Source: Actinomycetota bacterium (GTDB taxonomy: Bacteria > Actinomycetota > Actinomycetes > Nanopelagicales > Nanopelagicaceae). Taken from it: a DNA stretch of 58,440 bases. The notes under the pieces are model-generated. The model saw only the letters and a list, made by a program, of their open reading frames with translations, made no database searches and had not been told where the DNA came from. Location of the stretch: contig WLPU01000011.1 in assembly GCA_009698615.1 (NCBI GenBank), positions 1 to 58,440 of the forward strand. Direction: 5' to 3'. This document shows positions 27,448 through 37,822 of the stretch, one piece after another. Made by a program: the position numbers and the translations under genes. The stretch's first letter is position 1. Each line of letters opens with the position of its first letter.

Positions 27448-27900
27448 TTACTTCCCAAGGTTTGACCCCTGCAGGGCTTTCTCTGTCTCAAGTGCTAGCT
27501 CTAAAATTGCAACCGCTGCTGCTTGATCAATGAACTCTTTCGAATTGCGGCTCGATACCCCTGATTCTTTCAACTGCCTTTGTGCAGAGACCGTAGAAAG
27601 ACGTTCATCAACCATCGACACTTTCACTTCAAAGCGCTCACTAATCTGTTGGGCGAAATCAGCTGCTTTCCGAGTGGAATCACTGTCGTGTCCGGCTAAA
27701 TGGATTGGACGACCAACATAGATTTCAATCGGTGAATACTCTTCAACGATTGATTGGAACTGCGGCCACAAATCTGGGGAGTTTGTTAAAAGAGTTGCAA
27801 ATGGGCTTGCTAAAATCCCATCTACATCGCTAATTGCAAGACCGATTCGAACGTCGCCGTAATCGCACCCAATTCGACGACCCTTCCGCGCCAAGCTCAT
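27448..27900 (-). CDS. ruvX: Putative pre-16S rRNA nuclease / Holliday junction resolvase-like YqgF
   Basis: 150 residues with an RNase H fold. YqgF proteins mature the 16S rRNA 5' end; an older name is Holliday junction resolvase. It shows RIGCDYGDVRIGLAISD with the first catalytic Asp, EIYVGRPIHLAGHDS, and MVDERLSTVSAQRQL. The ATG at 27900 is preferred over an in-frame TTG one codon earlier. It lies four bases after alaS. Confidence 0.93.
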   Translation of the reverse strand: MSLARKGRRIGCDYGDVRIGLAISDVDGILASPFATLLTNSPDLWPQFQSIVEEYSPIEIYVGRPIHLAGHDSDSTRKAADFAQQISERFEVKVSMVDERLSTVSAQRQLKESGVSSRNSKEFIDQAAAVAILELALETEKALQGSNLGK

Positions 27901-27904
27901 CAAG

Positions 27905-30580
27905 TTATTTCACCGCAATGGCGGTGACGATCGCCTCCAAAGCGCTCGTGCACAGTTCGGGGCGTGTTCCCCCGCCTTGAGCAAAATCATCTTTGCCCCC
28001 TCCTCCACCACCAAGAATTGTTGAACCCGTTTTCACCAATGCGCCCGCTTTCATTCCCTTTTCGCGAGAACTATCGCTCACCGCAACAACTAAAATAGGT
28101 CGTCCGTCATTGACACTAATCAGTGCGACGATTGAATCTGGCTTCCTATTGCGCAGATCTAACGCAATTGCACGTAAATCATCCCCGTCGATTCCATCTG
28201 TTAATTGTTCGCTCAGCACAGAGAATCCTGCAATATTCTTAAAATTCTGAGCCAAGGAACCAGCTTGTGCAAGAGCTTGCGCTGATCTTACAAGCGCTAG
28301 TTCTTTCTCGATATCGCGCATTTTGGCAACGAGATCCGAAATGCGTTCAGGAAGCTCCTCGGTTCTCGCCCCCTTAATTATTTCCGTCAGAGAATTCAAA
28401 AGAACATGCTCTCGAACCAAAAAGCGATAAGCATCAACGCCAACAAGCGCTTCTACGCGACGAACACCGGCGCCGATCGAAGATTCTCCCAAAAGCTTAA
28501 CAACACCTAATTGGCCAACACGTGAAACGTGGGTACCTCCGCACAGTTCCTTCGCCCACTCGCCAACACTGACAACCCGAACTTCGTCTCCGTATTTCTC
28601 GCCGAACAAAGCCATTGCGCCAATCTTCTTCGCCTCGGTTTGCGACATGACCGCAGCGGTGACTTCAAAATCTTCTAGCAGTAAAGTATTCACACGTGCC
28701 TCAACTTCATCCAGAGAAGACTGTGGGACTGCTCCAGTTGCAGGAAAATCAAATCGAAAGCGTCCTGGTGAGTTTTCAGAACCGGCCTGAGTCGCGGTTT
28801 CTCCTAAAACTTCCCTAAAAGCTTTATGAACCATATGCGTAGCTGTGTGAGCACGCGAAATTGCGCGTCGACGTTCAATATCAATCTGCGCAAGGGCACT
28901 GCTTCCCAGTTCTACTGAACCATTCATCACCCGACCGCGATGAATTGAAATTCCTGGTACAGGCGTTTGTACATCATCAATCTCCACGCGTGCACCATTG
29001 CCCAGAATTATGAAACCACCATCTGCTAACTGTCCGCCGCCTTCGGCATAAAAAGGAGTACGTGTGAGAATGAGTTCCACTTCATCACCCGCAGATGCAT
29101 CTGCCACGCTCAAACCATCTGCCACAATCGCAGAGATCAAAGTTTCGGCCTCATTATGGTCGTACCCAACAAATTCGGTGCGTCCTACCGCATCGGCAAT
29201 CTTTCGATATTCAGTCACATCCGCGTGACCACTTTTCTTAGCCCTCGAATCTGCCTTAGCGCGATCCTTCTGCTCACTCATTAATCGGCGGAAGCCAATC
29301 TCATCAACCTGTAAACCTTGCTCTTGGGCCATCTCCAGGGTGAGATCAAATGGAAAGCCATAGGTATCATGTAACTTAAATGCATCTTCACCAGGTAGAA
29401 CATTCCCTTTTGCTTTCTTTATTTGCATACTGGCAGTATCGAAAATTTGCGTCCCACTTTTAAGTGTTTGAAGGAACGTTTCTTCTTCTGCGATGCACAC
29501 ACTCAAAATTCTCTTGCTATCTGTTTTAAGCTCTGGATATTGGCTTCCCATAGCACCGATGGATGCAGTAATTAACTCAGACATGATTGGGTCGTGCGAT
29601 CCCAACAAGCGCATATTACGAATTGTTCGCCTCATCATGCGACGTAGAACATATCCTCGACCCTCATTGCCAGGAGTGACACCGTCTCCTATGAGCATTG
29701 CCGAAGTTCGGGCATGGTCCGCGATCACGCGCAGTAAAACATCAGATTGTTGGTTGCTGCCGTAATTCACTTTCACAAGGGCCGATGCGCGATCAAGGAT
29801 CTGTTTGGTCGTGTCGATTTCGTAGATATTTTCAACACCTTGTAGCAAAGCGGCGGTCCGCTCAAGTCCTAATCCAGTATCAATACTTTTGGCTGGAAGC
29901 TCCCCCACAATGGGAAAATCATCTTTACCACCACCCACACCTCGCTCGTTTTGCATGAAGACTAAATTCCATACTTCGAGGTATCGATCTTCATCAGCGA
30001 TGGGGCCGCCTTCTTTACCGTACGCCGGGCCTCGATCGAAGTAAATTTCTGAGCAAGGACCGCATGGTCCAGGCACACCCATTGACCAGTAATTGTCTGC
30101 CATCCCACGTCTTTGAATTCTTTCTTGAGGCACTCCGATTTTTTTGTGCCAAATATCGGCAGCCTCATCATCATCCAGATAGACGGTCACCCACAATCGA
30201 TCTTCTGGGAAACCATATCCGCCATCATTGAGCGGACGAGTCAACAACTCCCAAGCCAGAGCAATCGCACCTTCTTTGAAATAATCACCAAAAGAGAAGT
30301 TTCCGCACATTTGGAAAAATGATGCATGTCTAGTCGTCTTTCCTACTTCGTCAATGTCTAAAGTTCGGACGCATTTCTGGACCGATGTCGCTCGCTTATA
30401 TGGAGGTGTCACTTCACCAAGAAAAAAGGGCTTAAAGGGCACCATCCCAGCATTGACCAGCAACAGGTTTGGATCATCCGCAATTAAAGATGCTGAAGGC
30501 ACAACCGTGTGGTTTAGGCTTTGTCGATTCTTGCTTTCAAAAAAATTAAGCCACCTTGAACGGACTTCTGCAGACTCCAC
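27905..30580 (-). CDS. alaS: Alanyl-tRNA synthetase
   Basis: 891 residues. A class II synthetase charging tRNA-Ala. The N-terminal catalytic domain opens with [24 protein letters not shown] and contains FFLGEVTPP. The editing domain carries the zinc motifs [11 protein letters not shown] and [10 protein letters not shown]. The C-terminal C-Ala domain ends in [14 protein letters not shown], the conserved glycine-rich motif. The GTG start has CCCGGAGCC upstream. Full length. Confidence 0.98.
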   Translation of the reverse strand: MESAEVRSRWLNFFESKNRQSLNHTVVPSASLIADDPNLLLVNAGMVPFKPFFLGEVTPPYKRATSVQKCVRTLDIDEVGKTTRHASFFQMCGNFSFGDYFKEGAIALAWELLTRPLNDGGYGFPEDRLWVTVYLDDDEAADIWHKKIGVPQERIQRRGMADNYWSMGVPGPCGPCSEIYFDRGPAYGKEGGPIADEDRYLEVWNLVFMQNERGVGGGKDDFPIVGELPAKSIDTGLGLERTAALLQGVENIYEIDTTKQILDRASALVKVNYGSNQQSDVLLRVIADHARTSAMLIGDGVTPGNEGRGYVLRRMMRRTIRNMRLLGSHDPIMSELITASIGAMGSQYPELKTDSKRILSVCIAEEETFLQTLKSGTQIFDTASMQIKKAKGNVLPGEDAFKLHDTYGFPFDLTLEMAQEQGLQVDEIGFRRLMSEQKDRAKADSRAKKSGHADVTEYRKIADAVGRTEFVGYDHNEAETLISAIVADGLSVADASAGDEVELILTRTPFYAEGGGQLADGGFIILGNGARVEIDDVQTPVPGISIHRGRVMNGSVELGSSALAQIDIERRRAISRAHTATHMVHKAFREVLGETATQAGSENSPGRFRFDFPATGAVPQSSLDEVEARVNTLLLEDFEVTAAVMSQTEAKKIGAMALFGEKYGDEVRVVSVGEWAKELCGGTHVSRVGQLGVVKLLGESSIGAGVRRVEALVGVDAYRFLVREHVLLNSLTEIIKGARTEELPERISDLVAKMRDIEKELALVRSAQALAQAGSLAQNFKNIAGFSVLSEQLTDGIDGDDLRAIALDLRNRKPDSIVALISVNDGRPILVVAVSDSSREKGMKAGALVKTGSTILGGGGGGKDDFAQGGGTRPELCTSALEAIVTAIAVK

Positions 30581-30589
30581 GGCTCCGGG

Positions 30590-30952
30590 CTATTCCGATT
30601 TTTTCTTGCGGCCACGTGACTTTGTCATCTGAGCTGCGCTTAACAAAATTCCAACAGCCTTAAGAGCAGGTCCGCCCTTATCTAGAAATGATGATGCGCT
30701 ATCAGTAACTTTTGTACTCACTTCTTCAACATTTTTAGTAATCCGATTAAGGCTCTGCAAAGGACCATTGACCAAACTCACCGTGGTCGTAACTTCCTCA
30801 ATCAAAGGAGTTGTTTCATCCGTCATCGTTTTGAGCGAAATCTTCGCTTCGTCAATTAATCGGCCAAATCGAATGACTGCATAACTAATGGCGATCGCAA
30901 TGCATAGAAGTGCGCTTGCAGCAATAATTGTTGCTATTCCGCCTGGACCCAT
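30590..30952 (-). CDS. DUF948 membrane-anchored protein
   Basis: A 120-residue protein with one N-terminal transmembrane helix (ATIIAASALLCIAIAISYAVIRFG), then an extended helical, probably coiled-coil region with regularly spaced hydrophobics (about 35-95), and a basic tail (SRGRKKKSE). This matches the DUF948 family usually found upstream of alaS in actinobacteria, whose function is unknown. The ATG has a strong AAGGAGG ribosome-binding site seven bases upstream. The gap to alaS is nine bases. Confidence 0.82.
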   Translation of the reverse strand: MGPGGIATIIAASALLCIAIAISYAVIRFGRLIDEAKISLKTMTDETTPLIEEVTTTVSLVNGPLQSLNRITKNVEEVSTKVTDSASSFLDKGGPALKAVGILLSAAQMTKSRGRKKKSE

Positions 30953-30988
30953 CTGCGCGCCTCCTTACTCACCCTGAGAGCTAAAATT

Positions 30989-31003
30989 CAAGAATCATTC
31001 TTG
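30989..31003 (-). repeat. Small palindrome between the FtsH-like gene and the DUF948 gene
   Basis: CAAGAATCATTCTTG is a 7-base inverted repeat around one central base. Read on the minus strand it is followed by AATTTT, so it could be a weak terminator after the protease gene. It could equally be an operator for the DUF948-alaS unit. The rest of the 64-base gap holds only the AAGGAGG site. Confidence 0.35.
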
Positions 31004-31016
31004 CGTAGTTATCAGT

Positions 31017-33296
31017 CTACCCGAGAGATTCCACTTTAACGGGGGGAATTACGACATCGGGAGTCCTATGGTTCTTATGAGCAACCAAGGCAGCGCGGTG
31101 ATAATCCTCGATTTCTGCCAAGAATTGAGGGTTCTTATACGGTCTGCCATCAACGATTGAACCTTGTAAGCCCTCAATTACCGCAGCAACATCCTCTCCC
31201 GAGAGAGTTTTGTGCGTTTCAAGTGCATGAGCAAGAGAAAGTATTTCATTTCTATTTTCCTTCAAAACTTCTTCAGCTTTGTTCAGTAAGCCATAAAGAT
31301 TGTCCTCAATACGGTCAGATAGCGCGCGGCGCATTTCTTTGGCTGAATCATCTTTACCTTTACCTCCACCGGGGGCACCAACTTCAAAACGTCGGTTGGT
31401 AGCATGTGAGGAAATTGTTGAACCCATCCCCCAATGACCTTCCATCAAGCTTGCAATTGTTGTAGCACTCTCGAGGTCTCCGGAAACACCAGAGGAATTA
31501 TCCCCGTCGAAAAACATTCTCTCTCCTGCCAAGGATGCAAGCGAAACTAGAATGTCGGCTTGATACTCAGTTCGCCACCTAGTGAATTGGTCATCTGGCG
31601 GAATGCTCGCCACCATGCCCAAGTAGTCTGAACCTTTTTCTATCGTTGCTAAATCAATAGCCATGTGTTGGCGCACGCGATGGGCCATAACTGCATGGCA
31701 AGCCTCATGCACTGCAACTGCGTGACGTTCGCGTTCAATATATTCAACGTCTTCGGACGGTCCAAGCTCCTTGAGTTGTTTTGCCTTGATCACATCCGGC
31801 CAGGTAATAGAAGTGCGGCCATTGCGAATCGCAGTGATTAGTGCTTCATTAATGGTGTCCTTAATTGTGGCACCTGTTGCATAAGGCGTGATCGTTGCTA
31901 ACTTATCAATTTCATCCGAACTCAGAGAATGCGAAACCTTTGCTAAGTAACCTTCGTAAGTTCTTACCCGGCCGGCTTTACTTGGATAGCCCACACGATA
32001 CATACGATCAATACGACCAGGACGCAGTAATGCCTCATCTAAGGCTTCTGGCATGTTCGTTGCCATTACAACCAAGATTCGATACTTAGGAGGATTCTTT
32101 GGACGCATTCCAAGAGTGCGACGAACCACGCGATTGAAAAATCCGCGAGGTTTCTTCAACCCGGAAAGTTCGGTAAGAAGTGCTTGCAAAGTTCCCATTC
32201 CTCCGCCGCCTCCGCCACCAGCGGCGCCACCGACAACAAAGCTCTCACGCACAAGCAATGCCGCAGCGGTGGGTGAAAGATAGGCAGGGCCGTGACAGAT
32301 ATCTCCGAAAATAGACGAACTCATCGGATCAGTTGATCGTTGCTGGCCCCCTGAGGATATTGCACCACGATTGCCTAAAGAATCTGCCTCGTCGAAAAAT
32401 ACAACAACACCGCCATATCGCAGTGCCAATTTACGCAATTTTCTAAAGAGGGATTTAACTTTAAGAACGCCAACCCCGAAGAACATATTTGTGAAAGCAC
32501 CCGGATCCACAAAGACAAAGGGCTTGCCTGTTTCTCCTGCGATGGATTCAGCCATCAAGGTCTTGCCCGTACCGGGAGGCCCCCATAGCAAAATTCCGCC
32601 AGGAACGTACCCACCGTGCTTTTCTATCTCCTCTGGTTTTTCCAAAAACATTAAGTTCTCTCGGATCCGATTCAAGACATGATCTTGTCCCCAAACGTCA
32701 GTGAACCGAGTTCGAATGTCATCAGGGAAATATGTATCAACTCCACCACGACTTAAGAACCAAAACATTGCTCCAAATTGGATGATGATAAAGAAGACTG
32801 CAAAAAGTAATTGACCCAACATTGGCATTGCGCTCCACAGAGCCTTGGGCGCCAAAAATAAAGCCCGCACTGGAGTTTCTTTATAGATAGCACCAAGTAC
32901 GACAGCTAGCAAAAAAACCATCAATAGAGCTTTAATCACTCTAGAAAGGCGATACCGAGTCCAATCACTCAAAGTATGCAGTAAGCGGTCTACCAACGAG
33001 AAATACTTTTGCCAGATACCGTGGTAGGGCGCCACAAGTTCTGAGACCAAGAAATGCATCTGCCGCAGGATTTCTATGACCGACAGACCCAACAGCCAAG
33101 TTTTGCCGCGTGCAATCTCAGAGGCTGCGTCAGAAAAACTTAAGATGGGGTTATCAGCCATGGCCGCCCATACGAGTATTAAGTAAACAAGCGTGAAGAG
33201 TAGGAGAAACTTCGCGCGGTCATAAATACTCAAATGCACTCGAGTAGTACGATCACCATCGCGCTGACGGCTGGAATTCTGATCCAGTGAACTCAT
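31017..33296 (-). CDS. FtsH-like membrane AAA+ zinc protease (divergent)
   Basis: 759 residues. Three hydrophobic helices (about 29-46, 121-137, 159-181) precede an AAA+ domain with Walker A GPPGTGKT (239-246), Walker B VVVFFDEAD (297-304) and the arginine-finger region LLRPGRIDR. The M41 peptidase domain has HEACH (530-534) and a later SGDLESAT with the probable third zinc ligand Asp. FtsH itself has two helices and no insert; here about 70 extra residues after Walker B include a GGAAGGGGGGG stretch. It probably degrades membrane proteins. I am sure of the fold but not the orthology. It overlaps the lipoprotein stop by one base. Confidence 0.8.
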   Translation of the reverse strand: MSSLDQNSSRQRDGDRTTRVHLSIYDRAKFLLLFTLVYLILVWAAMADNPILSFSDAASEIARGKTWLLGLSVIEILRQMHFLVSELVAPYHGIWQKYFSLVDRLLHTLSDWTRYRLSRVIKALLMVFLLAVVLGAIYKETPVRALFLAPKALWSAMPMLGQLLFAVFFIIIQFGAMFWFLSRGGVDTYFPDDIRTRFTDVWGQDHVLNRIRENLMFLEKPEEIEKHGGYVPGGILLWGPPGTGKTLMAESIAGETGKPFVFVDPGAFTNMFFGVGVLKVKSLFRKLRKLALRYGGVVVFFDEADSLGNRGAISSGGQQRSTDPMSSSIFGDICHGPAYLSPTAAALLVRESFVVGGAAGGGGGGGMGTLQALLTELSGLKKPRGFFNRVVRRTLGMRPKNPPKYRILVVMATNMPEALDEALLRPGRIDRMYRVGYPSKAGRVRTYEGYLAKVSHSLSSDEIDKLATITPYATGATIKDTINEALITAIRNGRTSITWPDVIKAKQLKELGPSEDVEYIERERHAVAVHEACHAVMAHRVRQHMAIDLATIEKGSDYLGMVASIPPDDQFTRWRTEYQADILVSLASLAGERMFFDGDNSSGVSGDLESATTIASLMEGHWGMGSTISSHATNRRFEVGAPGGGKGKDDSAKEMRRALSDRIEDNLYGLLNKAEEVLKENRNEILSLAHALETHKTLSGEDVAAVIEGLQGSIVDGRPYKNPQFLAEIEDYHRAALVAHKNHRTPDVVIPPVKVESLG

Positions 33297-33943
33297 TATC
33301 GGCCCCTGACTGTAAATGAATCTGAGATGGCTGTCATAGTTTTCTTATTCTTCTTGTAACAAACATCCGAACAGCGAATCACGAAAACATACATGGTTTG
33401 CCGGTCATTTGAAACCATGGCGGTCTGGTCTACCGTTTGGGCTTGGCCATCCTGCGTGAAGGAATAGATGGTGCGAACTCCCCGTGCTCCCTTTTCAACC
33501 ACTTCGTAGTCATCGATAATTGAGAATTTTGGTGTTGTTTTTGTTGGGTTATTAACCCAATCCGTGAGAGGCACTACAAGATCTCGCAACGTATTATAGG
33601 AAACGGCATTTACCTCGCCAGGAAAAAGAGAACGGACTCGAGCAAAAGCCAGTGGCGCATCAATAACACTAAAAGCAAAAACCTCTTTAGACCCGATCTT
33701 AGAATCTGGAGAGTAAGCAACTTGCCATTTAACCAGCGCCAACTTCTCTGCCGCGCCAGTAGCCGTAGATTTCGATTCAAAAGCATTCAGATCCTTATTC
33801 AAAACTGCGTGCCATCCATTGGGAACTGCAAAGTAGACGCCCTCCGATTTAGATGAAGCATAGGTTTGAGAAGGAGCAGAGCAGCTAGTTAGCGTGATTG
33901 TTGCTACAACAACTGCAATGAAAGGGCGGATGGATGAACGCAA
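33296..33943 (-). CDS. Putative lipoprotein of unknown function
   Basis: 215 residues. A signal peptide (IRPFIAVVVATITLTSC) ends in a lipobox with Cys21, so it is probably lipid-anchored outside the membrane. The mature part has no domain I recognise. A Cys pair near the C-terminus (RCSDVCYKK) could form a disulfide. It lies between aspS and the FtsH-like gene, with one-base spacing or overlap on both sides, and is likely co-expressed with the protease. The start is a TTG directly after the aspS stop, so the exact N-terminus is uncertain. Confidence 0.65.
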   Translation of the reverse strand: MRSSIRPFIAVVVATITLTSCSAPSQTYASSKSEGVYFAVPNGWHAVLNKDLNAFESKSTATGAAEKLALVKWQVAYSPDSKIGSKEVFAFSVIDAPLAFARVRSLFPGEVNAVSYNTLRDLVVPLTDWVNNPTKTTPKFSIIDDYEVVEKGARGVRTIYSFTQDGQAQTVDQTAMVSNDRQTMYVFVIRCSDVCYKKNKKTMTAISDSFTVRGR

Positions 33944-35689
33944 CTATTTATCCGTTTTCTCTGCGGGAGCATCTATCCCAGATTCGCGACGTTGAGCTGG
34001 GGTAATGGGCGTTGGTGCCCCCGTCAATGGATCTCCACCACTGGCCGTTTTTGGAAATGCTATAACCTCTCGAATGGAATCTGAATGCGTAAGTAATGCG
34101 CATACACGGTCAAGACCTAAAGCGATTCCCCCGTGTGGAGGTGGACCGAAATTGAACGCTTCAAGCAAGAAACCAAACTTGCTGGCCGCTTCCTCGTCAC
34201 TGAGTCCTATGACACTAAAAACTTTTTTCTGCATCTCACGGTCATGAATTCGAATTGAACCACCACCTAATTCAGTTCCGTTTAAAACAATGTCATAGGC
34301 ATAAGCCAGAGCGGACGCAGGATCGGCGACAAAACTTTTTGCAAATTCCGGTTTTGGGCCAGTGAAAGGATGGTGAACAGCGGTCCATCCCCCACCATCG
34401 GTTGGCTCGAACATCGGTGCATCTACAACCCATAAGAATTCCCAGCGACCTGCAGGAATAAGATCGCATCTTTTACCAATCTCTAATCGCACCGCCCCTA
34501 AGAGTGACTGGGATGCAAATTTCTCGCCTGCAGCAAAAAATATTGCATCCCCAGGTTCAGCACTGGCTACCTGAGCTATCTGAGTGAGCTCGGTCTCTGA
34601 AAGATTCTTTGCGACCGGTCCACCCAAAGTGCCATCGGGATTAATCAATACATATGCCAATCCTTTGGCACCCCTAGCTTTTGCCCAGTCTTGCCAAGCA
34701 TCAAGCTCGCGTCGTGGCGATGATGCTCCGCCAGGCATTACTACAGCACCTACATAGGCCGCCTGGAAAACCCGGAATTGCGTTGCAGAGAAAAACGAAG
34801 TGAGGTTTTTGAGCATATTTCCAAAACGCAAATCTGGCTTGTCTGAGCCATAGTTGTCCATTGCGTCGGCATAGGTCATTCGTTTGATCGGTAGAGCGAT
34901 ATCGAAATTCACCACTTCTTTCCATACGCGAGCCAAAATCTTTTCAGCAATCTCAAGAATGTCCTCTTGGTCTATAAAGGACATCTCAATATCCAATTGC
35001 GTGAATTCTGGTTGGCGATCGGCTCTAAAATCTTCATCTCGAAAACACCGCGCTATTTGATAATACTTCTCCATTCCGGCCACCATTAAAAGTTGTTTAA
35101 ATAATTGCGGAGATTGAGGCAGGGCATACCAGCTACCCGGTTGAAGTCGAACCGGAACTAGGAAATCCCGTGCACCCTCGGGGGTTGAGCGAGTTAAATA
35201 CGGAGTTTCAATATCTAAAAAATCTTCACTATCCATCACTGAGCGAATGACTGAGGTTACGCGAGAGCGCAAACGCAAGTTCTGCGCTGGTTTTTCCCGG
35301 CGCAAATCCAAGTACCTGTAGCGCAGGCGAACTTCTTCGCCAATTTCTGAATCATCTCCACTATCAACTGGAAATGGCAAAGGTGCTGCTTCGCTTAAGA
35401 CAACCACATCATCGCCCATCACTTCAATGGAGCCCGTGGGCAGCGCCGTATTCTCATTGCCACTCGGACGCGCCACGACTTCACCGGTGATCTTCAAGCA
35501 CCACTCTGCGCGAAGTGCGCCAGCTATTTTCTCATCACGGATAACTACTTGAACCGATCCACTCGCATCACGTAAATCGATAAATGCCACGCCACCGTGA
35601 TCACGACGCCGTGAAACCCATCCAGCAAGGGTGACTGTCAAACCGACATCTGTTGCACGTAATGTGCCAGCGCCATGAGTTCTTAACAT
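33944..35689 (-). CDS. aspS: Aspartyl-tRNA synthetase
   Basis: 581 residues. A class II synthetase with an N-terminal OB-fold anticodon domain ([23 protein letters not shown]), the bacterial core ([24 protein letters not shown] as motif 2) and [13 protein letters not shown] as motif 3. The bacterial GAD insert lies in the middle. Whether it also charges tRNA-Asn cannot be read from this window. The 38-base gap to hisS shows no clear ribosome-binding site. Confidence 0.97.
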   Translation of the reverse strand: MLRTHGAGTLRATDVGLTVTLAGWVSRRRDHGGVAFIDLRDASGSVQVVIRDEKIAGALRAEWCLKITGEVVARPSGNENTALPTGSIEVMGDDVVVLSEAAPLPFPVDSGDDSEIGEEVRLRYRYLDLRREKPAQNLRLRSRVTSVIRSVMDSEDFLDIETPYLTRSTPEGARDFLVPVRLQPGSWYALPQSPQLFKQLLMVAGMEKYYQIARCFRDEDFRADRQPEFTQLDIEMSFIDQEDILEIAEKILARVWKEVVNFDIALPIKRMTYADAMDNYGSDKPDLRFGNMLKNLTSFFSATQFRVFQAAYVGAVVMPGGASSPRRELDAWQDWAKARGAKGLAYVLINPDGTLGGPVAKNLSETELTQIAQVASAEPGDAIFFAAGEKFASQSLLGAVRLEIGKRCDLIPAGRWEFLWVVDAPMFEPTDGGGWTAVHHPFTGPKPEFAKSFVADPASALAYAYDIVLNGTELGGGSIRIHDREMQKKVFSVIGLSDEEAASKFGFLLEAFNFGPPPHGGIALGLDRVCALLTHSDSIREVIAFPKTASGGDPLTGAPTPITPAQRRESGIDAPAEKTDK

Positions 35690-35727
35690 TGATCAATCTC
35701 GCAATTCCGGTCGAATATTTTTCGAAC

Positions 35728-36990
35728 CTATGATGACAAGAGTGCCTTTACAAGCACATCTGCCAAGGTGCTCAGAGTAACCGACCTTGCAGTCCCAGAG
35801 CTCATCTCTTTGAGTTCCACCTGTCCATTATCCAGTTCGGCATCGCCCAATACGACAACGAATCGAGATCCACTCTTATCGGCTGATTTCATCGCATTTT
35901 TCAAGGTTCGGTCTCCAAAAGCAACTTCAGTGGTTATGCCTTGCGAACGAAACTCGTGAGCGAACACCATTGCTTTCACCTTCGCATCATGACCTAGAGG
36001 AATAAATAGTAAGTCGGTATTGAATACTCCCTCAGGCAAAACGCCTTCTGCTTCTGCCGCCAAAAGAGCCCGGTCTACGCCTAACCCAAAACCAATTCCA
36101 GTTAAATCTTGGCCACCAAGTTCTGCCATCAGGCCGTCATAGCGACCTCCCCCGCCAATTCCAGATTGGGCTCCAAGTAAATCGTGAACAAATTCGAAAG
36201 TGGTTCCAGTGTAATAATCTAATCCTCTGACCATACGCGGATTAATAATGAATTCGATCTCCAAGGCACTTAAGTACTTCTGCACCGTCGCGAAATGCTC
36301 TTTCGAATAATCGGAGAGATAGTCAAGCAAAATCGGAGCTTTCTGCATCAACGCTTTCACATCATCACGCTTGTCATCAAATAAGCGAAGCGGATTAAGA
36401 CTCGCTCGTTCGCGCGTGGCATCATCAAGAGCAATGGTGGCAATATAGGCAACAAGGTCTATGCGATGCGCTGCCCTGGAAGCCGAATCCCCCAAGGAAG
36501 TAATCTCCAAGTGAAATTGTTTTAACCCTAGAGAGCGAAATCCTGCATCTGCAATCGCAATGACTTCAGCATCAAGGGCTGGATCATCGGAGCCGACCGC
36601 CTCAATACCTACTGAATGGAATTGCCGATAACGGCCCGCTTGTGGCCTCTCAGCTCTAAAAAATGGACCGCTGTACCAAATTTTTGTAGGAAGTGTTGTT
36701 CGGTCTAACCCGTGTTCGATGATCGAACGAAGTGCGCCAACTGTTCCTTCAGGACGCAAAGTAATCGAACGTCCGCCACGATCTTCGAAGGTATACATCT
36801 CCTTACTCACAACATCGGTAGAAGCACCAACTCCACGCGTGAATAATTCCGTATCCTCAAATACTGGAAGCTCAAGTAGTTGATATCCCGCACGTTGGGC
36901 AGGGGTAATCAAACCATTTCTCACCCATTCAAATGCGCGAGAACGGGGTGGGAAATATTCACTCACTCCTTTAGGTGCTTGAAACTTCAC
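35728..36990 (-). CDS. hisS: Histidyl-tRNA synthetase
   Basis: 420 residues. A class II enzyme charging tRNA-His. It shows [39 protein letters not shown] (motif 1/2 region), [29 protein letters not shown], and the histidine-binding [13 protein letters not shown], with a C-terminal anticodon domain. The GTG start overlaps the preceding hydrolase stop by four bases. The MBL hydrolase-hisS pair is conserved in actinobacteria. Confidence 0.97.
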   Translation of the reverse strand: MKFQAPKGVSEYFPPRSRAFEWVRNGLITPAQRAGYQLLELPVFEDTELFTRGVGASTDVVSKEMYTFEDRGGRSITLRPEGTVGALRSIIEHGLDRTTLPTKIWYSGPFFRAERPQAGRYRQFHSVGIEAVGSDDPALDAEVIAIADAGFRSLGLKQFHLEITSLGDSASRAAHRIDLVAYIATIALDDATRERASLNPLRLFDDKRDDVKALMQKAPILLDYLSDYSKEHFATVQKYLSALEIEFIINPRMVRGLDYYTGTTFEFVHDLLGAQSGIGGGGRYDGLMAELGGQDLTGIGFGLGVDRALLAAEAEGVLPEGVFNTDLLFIPLGHDAKVKAMVFAHEFRSQGITTEVAFGDRTLKNAMKSADKSGSRFVVVLGDAELDNGQVELKEMSSGTARSVTLSTLADVLVKALLSS

Positions 36991-37649
36991 GAACGTCTAC
37001 CAAGATTTTGAAGGTGCGGATTAGAACGGCGCTCGCGCCCGATTGTCGTTTCTGCACCATGACCAGGGAGTACTCGCATCGCATCTGGCAACGGCCAAAT
37101 TTTCTTGCGCAAAGTGCTCTCCATATCTTTAGCTGAACCACTTGGTAGATCGGTCCGACCGATCGATCCTGCAAAGAGGACATCTCCGGTGATAACGAAC
37201 TCCTCCCCAAGTGTAAAGATAAGTGAACCGCGCGTATGCCCAGGCGCGTGGATTGCCCGAAATGTCATACCGACTAGTTCGATTTGATCGTCATTTCGTA
37301 GGATTCGGACTTGCGGTGGCTCACTAAATGAACTGCCCACCAATCCCGCAGTAAATTCTGGGCTGAGCGCTTTTTCTGGGTGAGTGAGAAGGATGCGATC
37401 TTCTACATGAATGTACGCTGGAATTGAATAACCTTCGCAGACTGGAACGACGGAAAAAGTATGGTCCAAATGTCCGTGGGTGATGATAGTTGCTACAGGT
37501 TTCAAATTGAACCTTTCAACAATCTCAAAAACTTCCAAGGAGAGATCAGGCATCCCTGGATCTACGATCACGCATTCTTCGCCTTCACCTGGAGCTATCA
37601 CCCAGCAATTGGTGCCAAACGCTTTTGCCGGAAAGCTATTAATCAGCAT
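36987..37649 (-). CDS. Metallo-beta-lactamase-fold hydrolase (glyoxalase II-like)
   Basis: 220 residues with the dinuclear-metal motif THGHLDHT (about 58-65), later His in [24 protein letters not shown] with the bridging Asp, and VLPGHGAET. This is the glyoxalase II / YcbL-like group that hydrolyses thioesters; the true substrate is not shown by sequence. A weak GGAG lies ten bases before the ATG. The promoter is probably the divergent one shared with the DUF349 gene. Confidence 0.88.
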   Translation of the reverse strand: MLINSFPAKAFGTNCWVIAPGEGEECVIVDPGMPDLSLEVFEIVERFNLKPVATIITHGHLDHTFSVVPVCEGYSIPAYIHVEDRILLTHPEKALSPEFTAGLVGSSFSEPPQVRILRNDDQIELVGMTFRAIHAPGHTRGSLIFTLGEEFVITGDVLFAGSIGRTDLPSGSAKDMESTLRKKIWPLPDAMRVLPGHGAETTIGRERRSNPHLQNLGRRS

Positions 37650-37706
37650 GAATTACGCTCTCCGATTCCATTTTCTCAATCCCGACTTCCGTTAAGCGAG
37701 GTGGAC

Positions 37707-37716
37707 AGGGTACCTT
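37707..37716. promoter_or_regulatory. Putative bidirectional promoter: overlapping -10 boxes for the hydrolase and DUF349 genes
   Basis: The ten bases AGGGTACCTT hold TACCCT on the minus strand (37712-37707) and TACCTT on the plus strand (37711-37716), sharing the central TA. Predicted starts are near 37699 (minus, about 50-base leader) and 37723 (plus, about 100-base leader). No convincing -35 boxes. Confidence 0.4.
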
Positions 37717-37745
37717 TTACCCACCTTCCAGAAACCTTCCCTCAC

Positions 37746-37800
37746 GGTTGAACCCGATGTTCAACCAACGCACGCCGATAGCGACGGTCTTTCCGAGACC
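37746..37800 (+). promoter_or_regulatory. Two tandem hairpins in the DUF349 gene leader
   Basis: GGTTGAAC-ccgat-GTTCAACC (37746-37766) is a perfect 8-bp stem with a 5-base loop. GGTCT-ttccg-AGACC (37786-37800) is a second perfect stem. Both lie between the predicted transcription start and the GAAAGGAAAG ribosome-binding site (37813-37822 region). No T-run follows, so they are not ordinary terminators. Possible RNA control element or protein operator. Confidence 0.5.
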
Positions 37801-37822
37801 AACCGCGCCGAAAGGAAAGACC

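Noticed and set aside
37748-37822. Upstream start for the DUF349 gene at 37748
   Set aside because: It would translate the hairpin-rich leader. The ATG at 37823 has a good GAAAGGAAAG ribosome-binding site, and the family-like sequence begins after it.
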